Source of the DNA: Cylicocyclus nassatus
Taxonomy: Eukaryota > Nematoda > Chromadorea > Rhabditida > Strongylidae
Direction: 5' to 3'
Assembly: GCA_958299035.1 (NCBI GenBank)
Contig: CATQJL010000001.1
Location: 24,580,653-24,644,652 of the forward strand
DNA length: 64,000 bases
Shown: positions 34,525 to 46,573 of the stretch, one piece after another
How positions within the stretch are numbered: the stretch's first letter is position 1
Layout of the letters: the number at the start of each line of letters is the position of its first letter
Program-made: the position numbers and the translations under genes
Notes under the pieces: model-generated
What the model was told of the DNA's origin: nothing
Seen by the model: only the letters and a program-made list of their open reading frames with translations
The model's database searches: none

Positions 34525-37500
34525 TGGGAAAAGACACAAGGGGCTCTAAGAAAAAAAAAACAGAGAAAAATGACAATTTAGGTGTGTTTTCAAAACTGCC
34601 GTAAACTTGCTGGCTATTTGTGCATCTGCGTCATCGATCATGCCGGTAGGTAGATTGTGATGCCATACGTACAAAGTAAATTTAAAGATTCTGGGGAGCT
34701 TCTGGAATTTTCAAAATTAGAAGGAAAAGATATAATAGAATTCATCCGCCAACCTAACACCAAGACCATTCCTCCCCTCATTTCTCTCCACATAAATCTC
34801 GAAGCAAATTTGCAGCAGTTTTTTAGATTTCAAAATGAGGGGAGATGGGCGGGGTTAGGGAGTGTGGGCGGGGCTAGAGAGTGCGAATGTGGTTATTTAG
34901 AGTAATGCATACTCATCTTGCGCCTTTTCTGACGTGCGAGTGATGTCTAGCAATTTTTGAATACCAAGATTTTTCTGGATGTTGCAGTATAGCGAGAAAA
35001 AAGTAAAGAAATGGTAAAATCGGCAGCGCAAAAAAAACGATTTGAAGAAATTCAAAGATTAACACGTTTCGGACCGGTGCTGCACATGGTGCAGCACTTT
35101 GCTTTGAAGGTTCTTTCTGACTTTTGCAGGAGGTTTTCTTTAAGTACGAAGTTATTGAGTTAAAGGTCTAAGCTCTTACTTTTTGAATGACTCTGTAGAG
35201 TTATGCCGCCGATATTAATTTACGAGATATAAGGACAAATCGAACAACAGGTTGCAACGATGTGCGGCAACGCGAACGACGCGTGCGACGTCGCAACTTT
35301 TCTTTGCTCCGATTTCAAAGAGATAAACCGTAATTTCAATAGTGACGAGTACAGTGTACAACATAGATACTTTCAGATACTATTTAAAACTGAGTTCTTG
35401 CTCCTGTCTTTCAAGAAAGCACTAAAGTCCCTGTCAAGTGACAAAATTCAAACGCTTCAAATTCACCTAGAATTTTGGGTATGGAGCTTATCTGGCATGC
35501 TGATACAGATGTAGTCCACAGTCTGCGAAATAAGGTTCCTTTGCTGGCTAACTGCCGAAAGTGCACTCTTTTTCGCCGCGCGCGATTTCGCGGTCCGAAA
35601 CGTGTTAAGAAAGAGGCTAAAAGCAATAATAGTTTGTAGTAAACTCACGGCGGAATGCTGTGGTCAAACTCTGCATAAATTTTTCTTTGCTTTTTCTTTG
35701 CAGTCTAAACAATCTTGCAGAGAGAATCAGTATTATTGTTTATATTTCCATAGTTTTTCTTTTGTTCCTTTTTGCTTCTTCTTAGAGCGCTTGGACTCAG
35801 ACAGTGTGCACTTTTCGTCACTCCACGCTAATCTGCGACAATGTGAGAACTTACTAATGCATAATATTTTTTTTTGAAAAAGTGCAACTGGTGTACGGGT
35901 ACAAGAATCTAAAGCTACAAATTGTGAGTGGTAGAGATTGTCTCACAGTACTTGATTTTGTAAAAAGATTCAGTTTTTTATGCAAAGAGATGTGGGACCA
36001 ACTTGCTCTCCATCACTGATGGTGCAGAATACCTATTTCTAGACTTTTCATACTTGATACGAAGACAATGGGAAGCGTTTTTCAAAATAAAAATATAACT
36101 CTCTAAACGATAAATTTTGTGCATTGTTCTAGGCTTCTGATCAAACGTGGTTGAATAAAGGAACTATTTCAGTACTACAATACCGCTCACATTTTTTGAA
36201 AAATAGACGCAAATGTATGGACATGTATGGGCATGTACGGACATGTCCATACATGTATGGACATGTCCGTACATGTATCACCGTGTGTATAAGTGCATAA
36301 CTCGTCTCACGGTTCAATCATTTTCCTGAATATTGAGTGTTTCATTTTCTCAAAATTTTTCTTACAATTGATATTGCAATTTTTTTCAGGAACTTACTGT
36401 AAAGCAAATAAAAAGCACTGCTTCATCAAATTGGATAGAACATATTAATATGGTTATTCTTGCATATTTCGGAGGAAATAGCAATTTACTGGATGCATTG
36501 GAAGGATATTTTGTTACTTAGCTTTTCCTGGAACAGGCTTTAATGGTCCTTTGCTAAAGTTTGTTTATGAAATAAGACAAGGCATAAACAAAAGGCACTT
36601 GTAAACGAAAGTTCAAGATGAATTTACTTGTGCTCCATATCTTATAACCTGGAAATAGGGAAACGAGAATCGGTTCAATAGAATTGCTGGAAAGAGTTTA
36701 AATCTCCATGACTGCTACTTGATGAAGGAGTGGACTAACGCGCAGACCTCCCTCGATTTTGGTAGCTGCACGATTGGGACTGTCTATTGATCTTGTATAT
36801 TGATGATTGTTACTGACATGATTGGGACTGTCTATTGACCTTGTCTAAAAATGTCTATTGATCTTTGACGATTTTGTGTGAATAAAACTGAGAATTTTGC
36901 AAGCATACAAAAGCCGTGCGCTTATGCATTCGTTTGTGAACATTCTGGCAAACTGCCATATCGCGTATTGATCGCAGTGGCGGATTTACTAATAAACTCG
37001 CCTGCACGAAATCGCCCGGATTGCTATAGGTTGAACGAACGCGTATTTGCAACGCGGCTTCCGAGTACGGGCGCTTGAAGACTCATGCGCGCGAATGCCA
37101 ATGTTATTCCGCAAGAGACACGCTCGCGGGCGCTTAGTCCGGGCGATTCCGTGCAGTCAATTATACCTGAAGCAATTCCAATACGCATTCTTATCTCTGT
37201 ACGTTTGTATGGTCTCGCTCATTTCATCTTGCATATACCAAACTTGGCACACATACATTTCGGGGCGGGGGCGAGTGTAGTGTACTACTATCCTACCACT
37301 ACTTTTCATTATCGATCGATATCGATTTTATCGATTTATTTTGCAAAGTCTGGGCTACGATCCTGGGAGTTGGCATAGGGAGGAGGGGTAGGTAAGCAGG
37401 CCACTTACATATACAGCATTAGTTTTTTGAGTTATGTATTACCTTTATCGATTTTATTGATTTTTTGTAAAGTTTTACGGGCTGGGAGTTGGCACATGGG

Positions 37501-38404
37501 CGGGGAGTTGCATGCTGATTTTTCAGAGTTATCTGTTACTTTGATCGATTTTGTTTTTTTTTTCAAGAGCTAAGGGGCTTTCAGAGAAGGATAAGTGAAC
37601 ATGCTGATTACGAAAACAAACGAGTATGGGGAATTGAGGTGTAGAAGTGGGCACAGGAAAAGGTTGTACATGAATAGAAATAGCGACCTTCATCATAGTG
37701 TTTTTACAGCCGCGCAGAGCCGAGTATGCAAGCTAGTTTGAAGTAAAGTCTTGTTAGGTCAAGTACAAAGTCGAAGATAAATGTGCAGTCATTGCTTTTG
37801 AGGGTGTTTTGGTAGATAAGCAATTATGGAGTTCATTCAAAACCACGGCTCTTATCCGTGATTCCGGCAGAAAAACAAATTGCGATTAAAATTATGAGCA
37901 CATCAAGGACCACATCCTCGATTCAGTCATTGGATGAATATTTCTTTTGGCCTTTAGAGCCATGTACAAACGGACCTCCCCTATGTCATAGCCCACGATA
38001 TTGAATTCGTAGTGCATAGTATAAATTTATTCTCCGTTGCTATCGTTGCTTTATTCACAATTTTGCGCCCCTCGTTTCAAAGAAGTCCTTCCCTACCCGT
38101 GGTATGCCGCAGGCTATCTTGACGTCCTGGCCATTTTCAAATTACGGCAGAGTACTGCTTTTCGCGCGAGTTGCTCGGTCAGTGCGAGGATGCCAACTGC
38201 AACAAAATGTTCTTTATCCGGTCAACTCGTATGTTTTAATCACTTTGTCATAGACTTCCATCACTGTGTTTATCATGCACCCATTTTCTGTTCCTTTTCA
38301 TTTTTGTAGGAACCTTTTGGATTAAATGTTGGAAACATTCATATAAAAAAATGACTTCTTTGAGTCTTAAATAACTTTAAAAAAAACTCAGCTGAGCCAA
38401 ATTG
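34525..38404. other. Intergenic, no gene recognised
   Basis: Holds the ATGTATGGAC palindrome (36214-36280), a locally repeated CTGTCTATTGA(T/C)CTTGT motif at about 36779-36860, and ATCGAT-rich sequence at 37310-37560. No coding exon supported. Confidence 0.55.
36214..36280. repeat. Short tandem/palindromic ATGTATGGAC repeat
   Basis: Six to seven copies of a 10-bp unit (ATGTATGGAC and its inverse GTCCATACAT), first in one orientation, then the other, making a local palindrome of about 65 bp. Confidence 0.85.
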
Positions 38405-38482
38405 AAAAACACAAGAGATTCAAACCTACACCCGCATCATTTGTGAGGCTATCGCACTAACCACTACACCACAGCGTACTCG
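38405..38482 (-). repeat. tRNA-like pseudogene or SINE fragment
   Basis: Minus strand reads TGTGGTGTAGTGGTTAGTGC (box A) and TGTAGGTTTGAATCT (box B) at tRNA spacing. The anticodon stem does not pair well, so a functional tRNA is unlikely. Confidence 0.5.
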
Positions 38483-38572
38483 GTGTAAGTACGCTTATCG
38501 TATTTCTTCTGGCCTCGGCGCGAAAATCCTTCATAACTCCTTTAATAGAAACGATTGGCAGAAGCGGAAGTC

Positions 38573-38660
38573 AGATTCGGAATCAGCGTTCCAAGGCGAC
38601 TTTAACGGCATACATATCATCTCAACAGACCATGGACACCCAGTATCGTTCCCTTGTAAG
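38573..38660. mobile_element. Right arm of an ACAAGGGAA-type element
   Basis: Contains CAGATTCGGAATCAGCGTTC and ends CGTTCCCTTGTAAG, as in the right arms of the family. No left arm recognised, so a truncated copy. Confidence 0.5.
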
Positions 38661-38711
38661 TGTAGTTATAAAGACATCACTTTCCTCAGATATCAAAATG
38701 CAAACAATCAG

Positions 38712-38860
38712 TGCGGAACGAGTGGCGCAGTGGTATAAGGCGCCTCTATGACCAGATTGGACCCAGGTCGATCCCGCCTTTGGGTCAACGAAGCTCTACC
38801 CGCCGGGGTCGATAGATTGGTGCCAGAGTACAGTCTGCCCGAATCGGGATCAGGCCGAAC
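38712..38860 (+). repeat. tRNA-derived SINE-like element
   Basis: GTGGCGCAGTGGTATAAGGC matches a tRNA box A, and CCAGGTCGATCCCGCC about 30 bp later a box B. After it comes CTCTACCCGCCGGGGTCGAT and ATTGGTGCCAGAGTACAGTC. From memory, that tail resembles tRNA-related SINEs common in strongylid and related nematodes. No canonical tRNA folds from it. Confidence 0.6.
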
Positions 38861-39784
38861 CGTCGGCTGAAGCTGCGCGCTCGCAGCGCTAGGAATTTGC
38901 GCTGCATACGCGCGCTGTCACAGAGAGTGAAGAGATCGAGGAAAGAGCAGACTAGCTAGTCGCAGATGTGGCGCGAAACGCTCGCGGCGCGGACTCCCGC
39001 CATGCCGATTTTGGCCTGGTCAGGATTGGAGTAGACTGTATTTTGGGAGGATCAAAGCACTGGTTTGGTATTTGGCTGGCCCCACGCAAGTCACTGTAAT
39101 GGGCTCGCATGCATACAGTAGCCTCTCCCGACAACGAAGGCAGCACCAGTGTGCACGTCATGCAGACAGTCCGGGAGATGGTGGGTCTTGGTTGGAGACG
39201 CAGAGGTCGTGGTGCCGACAAACCAACTAGCGGTCGAGTACGTCGGGGTAGTTGTGCCGCCCTCTGTCCGTAGATGCACGCAAAGAATCAAAATGCACAT
39301 AATACAATCAATATGAACAGCTGATAGCGCACAGTCGCGAGGCGCACAGCTAATCTTTTTTTCTGCCGTCGTTTCTTTTGATATTTGCTTCGCAACCTAA
39401 ACAGTGTAGGTCAATTTTGATTGACATCCAACTCTTTAGCAAAATTTGCTGCTCTTAAGCGTTTTCTAGCTTCAGTATTCGTTTTACAGCCAATTTGCTC
39501 TTGTTGATTTCTTGCATGCCTTGGATTTATAAATTTTTACAATTTATGCAGTTATCATCAAAACTTTTGCCTTTTTCTTTTTTGCTTTTCATTAGCACCA
39601 CTTGCTCCTCTTTCATTTGAGTAAGGAAACGATTTGGTGCTGGCTAATGAAATAGCGTAAACCCATACAGATAAAATTAACAAACTCATGAATTTGTGAA
39701 TTTTCTGATATATCTTCAATATTTTGTTTGCACGCTAATTCAAATCCAACAGCCTTTTGAGTCCTCCTAATCACTAAAAAAACT
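38861..39784. other. Intergenic, CG-richer patch
   Basis: 38.88-39.35 kb is richer in C+G than its surroundings and has overlapping minus frames (38952-39221, 39091-39300), one starting with a hydrophobic stretch. No domain or splice model could be supported. The patch may be the tail of the SINE-like repeat. Confidence 0.4.
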
Positions 39785-40170
39785 TAATGGTCAGAAATCG
39801 AAGTGGCCATTCCAGACAAGCTGCGTAGCGTTAGAGGCAGCATGAAGCGCTGACTCTAAATCTGTCTTCTTTATCTGCTTATCGCTTTTCTGACGAAGTT
39901 ATAAGCCATTAAAGACCATTATTTTGCTTAGAAATTATGCGTGAAATTGAAAATTTAGCCGTGCAGAGCCTCGTTCGCCTCAATGCTGGGCCAAAACATG
40001 CAGCTAGCTTACTTAAAATTTTTGAAGCCAGAAGCCGAGCTAAAAGTGCAAATGTGCTCAATTTCGCTGTTTTTATGTATGATTTTTTCACAATAAAACC
40101 GCTTGTTGCTTCGTCGACAGAAGCGGGAAGCAGATAAGGAAAACAGATTGAAGTCAGCATTTTATACTGC
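39785..40170. mobile_element. Partial ACAAGGGAA-type element with inverted arms
   Basis: Left arm 39849-39898 (GCTGACTCTAAATCTGTCTT) is inverted at 40109-40160. Upstream GAAATCGAAGTGGCC is the family's outer motif. The outer termini are lost or diverged. Confidence 0.5.
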
Positions 40171-40727
40171 ATCGAATGATATACAGCTTGTTTGGTTTGG
40201 CCACTTCGACTGCTAACCATTCCTTTGTTAGCATGCATGTGTTTTTTCATATCGCTTTGCAAAAGATTTGCCGTGTTTATGTTGTCCCCCAGACGTCTAG
40301 CTCAGCAGTGCGCGACAGAGGCACTGCGCTATCCGCAGTGAGCGTTCCATTTCAAATATCGCACACGGGTGTTTACAATCGCAGAGTGATAGCTGTATGT
40401 ATACTCGCAGGCGAGACTCGCTTTGATGAGGATACTAATTTCAACATATTAGCTTGAGAGCCTATTTATCTACCTCATGCACCTTTCTCTTGCTTAGAGT
40501 TCTGACAAAACATTATAGCGCAATGGCTGCGCACCGCTCACCGCGGTCATTACGAGTTCGGCGACGGGTGATCGCGGAGCTTTTTGCGGCGGGAGGCCAA
40601 CGTCCGTCGTGCCCAAGTTGTGACTCGTTTTGAGCGGTCATGACGGCGTCTTCTCTGAGTTGTGACGACTTAGAGGGGATTACTGCTGGCCGTGATCTCA
40701 TGTCAGCTATGAATTTCATATGACGTG

Positions 40728-40897
40728 TAACCTTTGATTCAACTGGCTTGGCGGCTGGAAGGCGGGGCTTTGTGATCTAATTAAGGGCGCTGGCGCCGCT
40801 ACGCAGTCTGCGTCTCTCTCGCGTCCCTGCTCTCTGATCATTATTTAGTCTTAATTAGGTTACGAAGCCCCACTCAAACCAATTGAATCAAAGGGTA
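40728..40897. mobile_element. Fold-back MITE (FB-e), intergenic
   Basis: Ends AACCTTTGATTCAACTGGC and inverse AATCAAAGGGTA; arms through GGCGGCTGGAAGGCGGGGCT. The only copy of this family outside mig-6 in the window. Confidence 0.85.
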
Positions 40898-43596
40898 AAA
40901 AAAAGTTATTCAATGAGGCTTTCTATTGAGAGACACGGGCGAGTAATCTGGAACCGATCCTTTTGTGCAATAAAAGGTCTGGTCGTATGAAACAAGAACA
41001 CATTTATACAACTCGGTCGTGCTTTTCATGTCAAAAGCATTTAAGGGACCAGTTGGATGAGCGGACACGGAGTTATGCCCATCGATGGAGGCGCAGCCGG
41101 AGTTTCGCCCTTCTCATCCGGAGTATTCTCTCGCCTCAGAATTTAATTTCTTAATAGGGCTTGAACATACACAACTGGCAACCTTGCTCTTGCGGCACTT
41201 ACTACAACTAAGTGTACTTGGACAACTATGTACAAGAATCAAAGGCATAGCCAAGACTGTTGATTATTCAAGAAACATCTCTGTGCCTCAAATTTCAACA
41301 CTTTCAAGCTTCTTGGCAAGGTAAATGTTTGAAAATCTCCACAGTAGACAGAAATCAGGAATTTCGTGGTTTTCTTCCTGGTATGAGAACTCCTTTTCGT
41401 CAATGCAACAAACGAGCGATTAGATGAGAAGCGTTAATGTGTCATTCTACCGCGATGTCTTTATTGACAACTGGTAAGAGGAAAAGAAAATACATCGAGC
41501 TTTAGCTCAATGCGCACAAAATTCTCATGCGGAGATTACACCTAAACTAAGAATACCCATCAGATTGAAAGTAGCGGCTTCTGAATTTGAGCAGGGGTAT
41601 TGAATAATTTTGCCAAACATATCACCGAATCTACAATAATACGTTACCTTATTGAACATAAAGAGCTTCATTCTATATACGCATGGTTTACGAATAAGGG
41701 AATCATGTTCAGTTGAAATGGCCTTTTAGATACCATTTTGAAGATGATATAACGCTGATTCCAAATCTGCCTTTTTATCTGCAAAACATTCGAAGAAGAT
41801 TATGTGCGTTTTTAAGTAAATAGATGATTGTGCATCTAAGATTAAGTGAGTTGCTAAAACCTTCCTAGCCCTTAAACGAAGAGTCAGCATGATATGTCTG
41901 CGAGTATTTACTGAATAAAGTGCTCTGCTAACTACCAGTGCTCAATTGAAGCCCTAGAAAAAATATCACGACCATTCTTATTTCACTTGCTCTTTCAGTA
42001 AATTGTTCCAGTAAAAGCTCATAAGTCTTATTCCATAAGCATTCCGCAGATAAGGAAATCAGATTTGAGATAGACATCCTTCGCTTGTAAGTGAACCACA
42101 TCGCGTGGGATTTCCCGCAAAATTTTGAATTTTTATTCAAAGACAATTCTTTTCAAAATAGCCCAATATGACTTGAAATGCATGCTATGATGAGATGAAT
42201 AGAGAATGGAAGCAATGCTTTGTTTGTGGCACATCATCTGATTGGTCGGATGAAGCACCAACGTAACGTCATAGGAGGTGCATTGAAACTTTTGGCAAAA
42301 GGAAAGAAGGAGGAAAAGGATACAAAGAAACTTCTGCAACACTTTCCGACTACAAAGCTAATTCCATCTCACAAGACATACAGCCGATTGTCCAAATTTC
42401 AAAAACCTGTTTTGCAAAGTACATCCAACTCGCAGTTTCCCTAACTGATTCTTCTTCAGTTTTGGATTCACTTTAAGCATCGTCTAAAATAGATTAATGA
42501 TGCCTGTGCTTGAAGATAGGGAACACTGCGTCTTTCACAGGAGACTTCACCTAGCTCCGTAAACTGTGACAGAACTATGGCAAAATCGTTTTGACAATCA
42601 CGCCTTTTCGTGCCTTCTGTCATTTTGCGCAAGTCGCTTCCTTGTTTCTGGACTTAATTGGATTTTTATTAAATTTGCAAACGTGCATATTTATTTACGA
42701 ATTGAAAGTTACTGCTCGCAGGAATAGCATCCTGATCATCGTTAAAATCAATCGCTTTGTAACTTATCATTAGTTTCTTTCTCGCCTCAGTACGCTAGTA
42801 TGTATATAAAAATCATATGGTGGCTATTTTCCAGCACAAAAATCGTTATCGCATGTTTTTTGTGATTCTTGCTTTGTCTGCACAGCTATCGTGACTCTAT
42901 ATCAGCTCCTTGCATTAGGACGTGCAAACTAGCTTTTGTGCTATACTCCATAATTTAGTATGTTATAAAGCATAAAGTTTTATAATTATTATCACGAAAA
43001 CTCCTTATTTTGAAGGTTTCGCTCCCTTAAAAAGAAATCCAAGATACCGCCAGCGCTCCCAAACGAGAGTAAAAGAAATATGAAAAGTAGAAAAAATAGT
43101 ACACAAAAATAGGGTACTCCGTTACTCGGACCCATTTTTTCAAAAGGCTCTCACAACACACGTTCTTTAGTCTAAAAATTTTTTGTAGATTCTAAGAAGG
43201 CTGCCTCCCTGCCACATGTCAGGAAAAATTTGACACGGTTTAGCCCATTTTGACTTGTTTTTTCCAAATCATTCCCGATGAGGTAAATAAGCGTTTGTGA
43301 CCATCTAAAAGCCTTTCAACTGTTTTCTATAAAAGCAGAACTGTCTAGAACTTATAGCAGAACGTATTCGTTGCTTTCAGCAATAATTCAAAACTTGTCT
43401 TCCTCTTCAAACTTTCCGCCATGCAACTTAGTCAGGAGAGACTATAAATGATGGCTTCCGGTTTCGCTGCTGCTTGTTTCGCCGCTAGGATAATGGAATC
43501 CTAGCACACTTCTCCATTCTGGGCAAATCTAATCTGTTCACTGATAAGAGGATGGCGTTAATGTTATAACAGTGTTCATTTCTGAATTCCTTCATA
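40898..43596. other. Intergenic, no gene recognised
   Basis: AT-rich; includes the partial inverted-repeat element at 41694-42080. No other structure recognised. Confidence 0.55.
41694..42080. mobile_element. Partial ACAAGGGAA-type element
   Basis: Left side holds AAGGGAATCATG, GAAATGGCC and AACGCTGATTCCAAATCTGC, collinear with the left arm of the 62-kb copy. An inner inverted match lies at 42041-42075. The right terminus was not found. Confidence 0.45.
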
Positions 43597-45355
43597 CAGT
43601 GCTGGCCATAGCTATAAAGCCACCATAAAAATCACTGTAATTTGCTCTCTCTTGCTCAAAATTGTCTAAAAAACCATTATACAGTGTACAAACTAACGTC
43701 ATATCATTGACCAGAACGGCTCCCGATTTCATTGATTTTGATCGGAGAAATATTGAAAAATTTGGAAAAAGGGGTTCCCAAGACTGGCCACAGCTATAAA
43801 GTCACCTCTCATTTCCAATCAGTACTACGTTTTTTTGAGGCTGGAATTTTTTGTAAATAGACAATATCAAAATATAAAACATTTATCACACTTGGAAGCA
43901 GTCGCCTTCTCAAAAAGAAGATTCATTCTGCATTTTTTGCTTCAAAATTTGTAAAAAGTTATAATGTTTGGAAGAACTCTCTTTTCACCGAATTCTCAAG
44001 TATTTGTTTGACTCGAATGAAGGTCCTAGATTTCTCCGAGCCTTTGCAGTGAGTATGGTGAAAAGTGCAGAAGTCAACATTGCGTAGTCGCTGGTATTGA
44101 TGAACGAAGCTCAATCTTACCTGGGTGTAAACGCACTTTTGAAACGCAAATCTCGATTTCTTACGCGCAAAAATTTTCGGTTGAAAGTTGACACCTTGTT
44201 TGCATGGTGACGTACTCATGCAGAAGCTATCAGGCTTTTTGCAGAGACGTATTGGCAGCATTGGCGATAGAACGCTTTGTCTACAGTTCGGTTGTGCGCA
44301 GTGTACCTCACATAACTTTAAATTTTACTGCTTTGAACTCCTCTTCAAGTCAAATTTTACAAAACTATCAGGAATACTTGAATTTTGAAGTTTTGAGCGG
44401 TTTTTCGCCCGATCGAGAGGCCAGAGTGTGTCACGATCAGGCAGAGTGCACCACTCAATTTTGGAAAAAAGGCGTTTAAGGCCCCGGGCAGACTTCACGC
44501 GATTTGATCGTCGCGACTGAATCGCGACGAGACAACTGTTACAACATCATTCCATGCCGATCAACTTGCATTCGGTTGTGATACTTTTCCAGCCCGAAAT
44601 TTTTGAATGTGAAATGAAAATGAATGGAAATCTTGGCGATTAGATCGCGACGATCAAGTCGCGTGAAGTCTGACCGGGGCCTAAGGCGGAACCAAAATCC
44701 TAGGAGTTGCGATAATGTTCAAGCTATGCGCGAGTCTATCGTTGTACAGGCGACGTGCTGAGCACGTGACAGAGCTTTTCGGGCATTAGAAGTTAATTTC
44801 TGCGGGTTGAAAACTCGTCTACCTGGAGGTGAGGTTGGGGCTCGTTCATCAATACCAGCGACTAGCCATGTTGACTTCTTCGCTTTTCACCATACTTACT
44901 GCAAAGGCTCGGCGAAGCCTAGGACCTCCATTCGAGTTGAACAAATACTTGAGAATTCGGTGAAAAAGCAGTTTTTCCAAACATTACATCTTTTTACACA
45001 TTTTGAAGCAAAAAATGCAGGATGAATCTTCTTTTTGAAAAGGCGACTGCTTCCAAGTATGGTAAATGTTTTATGTTTTGACAATGTATATGTACAAAAA
45101 ATTTCAGCTTCAAAAAACGTAGTACTGATTGGAAATGAGAAGTGGCTTTATAGCTGTGGCCAGCCTTGAGAACCCCTTTTTCCAAATTTTTCAATTTTTT
45201 TCCGGCCAAAATCAATGAAATCGGGAGCCGTTCTGGTCAATGATATGACGTTAGTTTGCACACAGTATAGTGGTTTTTTAGACAATTTTGAGCAAGAGAG
45301 AGCAAATTACAGTGATTTTTAGGGTGGCATTATATTATAGCTATGGCCAGCGCTG
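43597..45355. mobile_element. Tc1-like element with about 500-bp terminal inverted repeats (M6)
   Basis: Ends CAGTGCTGGCCATAGCTATA at the left and its near inverse (TAGCTATGGCCAGCGCTG) at the right, with TA on both sides. CAGTGCTGGCCA is the Tc1-type start. The left arm (43597 to about 44110) pairs with the right arm (about 44830-45355) along its length, for example TCAATGAAATCGGGAGCCGT and its inverse. The 700-bp middle has no recognisable transposase and carries a nested hairpin at 44480-44681. Confidence 0.88.
44480..44681. mobile_element. Harbinger-like MITE nested in M6
   Basis: Terminal repeats GGCCCCGGGCAGACTTCACG and inverse, about 40 bp with inner CGATTTGATCGTCGCGA pairing. TAA directly abuts both ends (44477-44479 and 44682-44684), matching the 3-bp target duplication of PIF/Harbinger elements. 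It inserted after M6. Confidence 0.8.
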
Positions 45356-45917
45356 TATAAAATTGGGGTCATTATTGACTTGAATACAGACTGCATTTAC
45401 GTTACTAGGCAGTGCAAAACAGAAACTGGTAAAACCTGTTAAACATGTAGATGACATGTCAATTTTTTTTGACACGTGCCAGAAGGTTGACCCGTTTCCT
45501 GTGAATTTGGGACCAAATATGGTACAAGAAAAAAGCAATGTCCTTTTTTTAAATGGGTCCGGATAACGGAAAAGTACCGAAAATAGTATACGCAGCACAA
45601 CATTGACCGATGTTGAAGATTAGAAGGGAGGGATAATGGTAACTGTGACCTTTAGCAGAATCCGAGATTTGAGGCTCAAAAGTGTGCCGACGCAATGCTG
45701 AGGTTGAGATTAAGTTGGATTGCAACAATCACGTAAGAGTTTTGCAAACGCTTAACAAAACATCATTCACCAAAAAAGTTTATTGTATCTTCAAGTTCTC
45801 TGTACGAGCTGATTAAGCTTCATATAAATGAAACACAGGTTAGAGCTTACTGGGTCCGGAAACAGTTTGAGCAATAGCAAAAAAGTAAAGTCTCGCTTTT
45901 GGATTGCAAAGTTTCTA

Positions 45918-46573
45918 ACAAGGAGAGGATACTTAGTCGAAAGCACCAATCCAGATGGGACATATGTCATCTTGAAGCGCTTGAAACGCTGATTCCAAAT
46001 CTAAAGTTCCTAGCCGCGGAGCGGTTTTGTAGAAGGAGTTGTGAGGGGTGTTTTCCTCGAGGTTGAGGCGCCCTACAGCACTCTCCCTTATCTATGAGCA
46101 CTGTAGAGGAGTACCAACTGGTGGCAACTACCCTAGTGGTGACTCGCTTGACAAGGAGAGTGCCAAGGCTTTGACCCCTTCGCATGCAAGTTTATCGCAA
46201 TTTTTGCAAAATTGAGTTTCTAAACTGCTTTGGAGAACTAAAGCCTGGAATTTCTGATGATATTGATGCTAACCGAAGTTAGAAGTGATAAAAAAACCAG
46301 AGTAAAATGAGTATTATAATCCTTATTGTAATCTTCATTCAAATTACTTACCACTAGGGCAGTTGCCACCAGTTGTACTCCTCTACAGTGCTCATAGATA
46401 AGGGAGATCCTGCTGTAGGGCGCCTTAACCTCAGAGGAAAACACCCTTCACAACTCCTTCTACAAAACCGCTCCGCAGCTAGGAACTACAGATTTGGAAT
46501 TAGCGTTTCAAGCGCTTCAAGATGATATTTGTTCATCTGGATTGGTGCTTTCGACTAAGTACCCTCTCCTTGT
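45918..46573. mobile_element. ACAAGG-ended inverted-repeat element (F4-a)
   Basis: Arms of about 230 bp (45918-46150 and about 46345-46573) pair through ACTTAGTCGAAAGCACCAAT, GTTTTGTAGAAGGAGTTGTG and GCACTGTAGAGGAGTACAAC-type blocks. Inner motif CGCTGATTCCAAATCT is shared with the other family members. No coding potential. Confidence 0.82.

Noticed and set aside
34058..34576. 172-codon minus-strand frame
   Set aside because: It lies wholly in the inverted CG-rich satellite; all six frames are open there because the repeat unit lacks stops.
38952..39300. Overlapping minus frames with a hydrophobic start
   Set aside because: No consistent splice model, and the CG-rich patch is next to a SINE-like repeat.
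44204..44479. Transposase within the Tc1-like element
   Set aside because: Frames in the middle show no DDE motif or helix-turn-helix and are interrupted by the nested hairpin.
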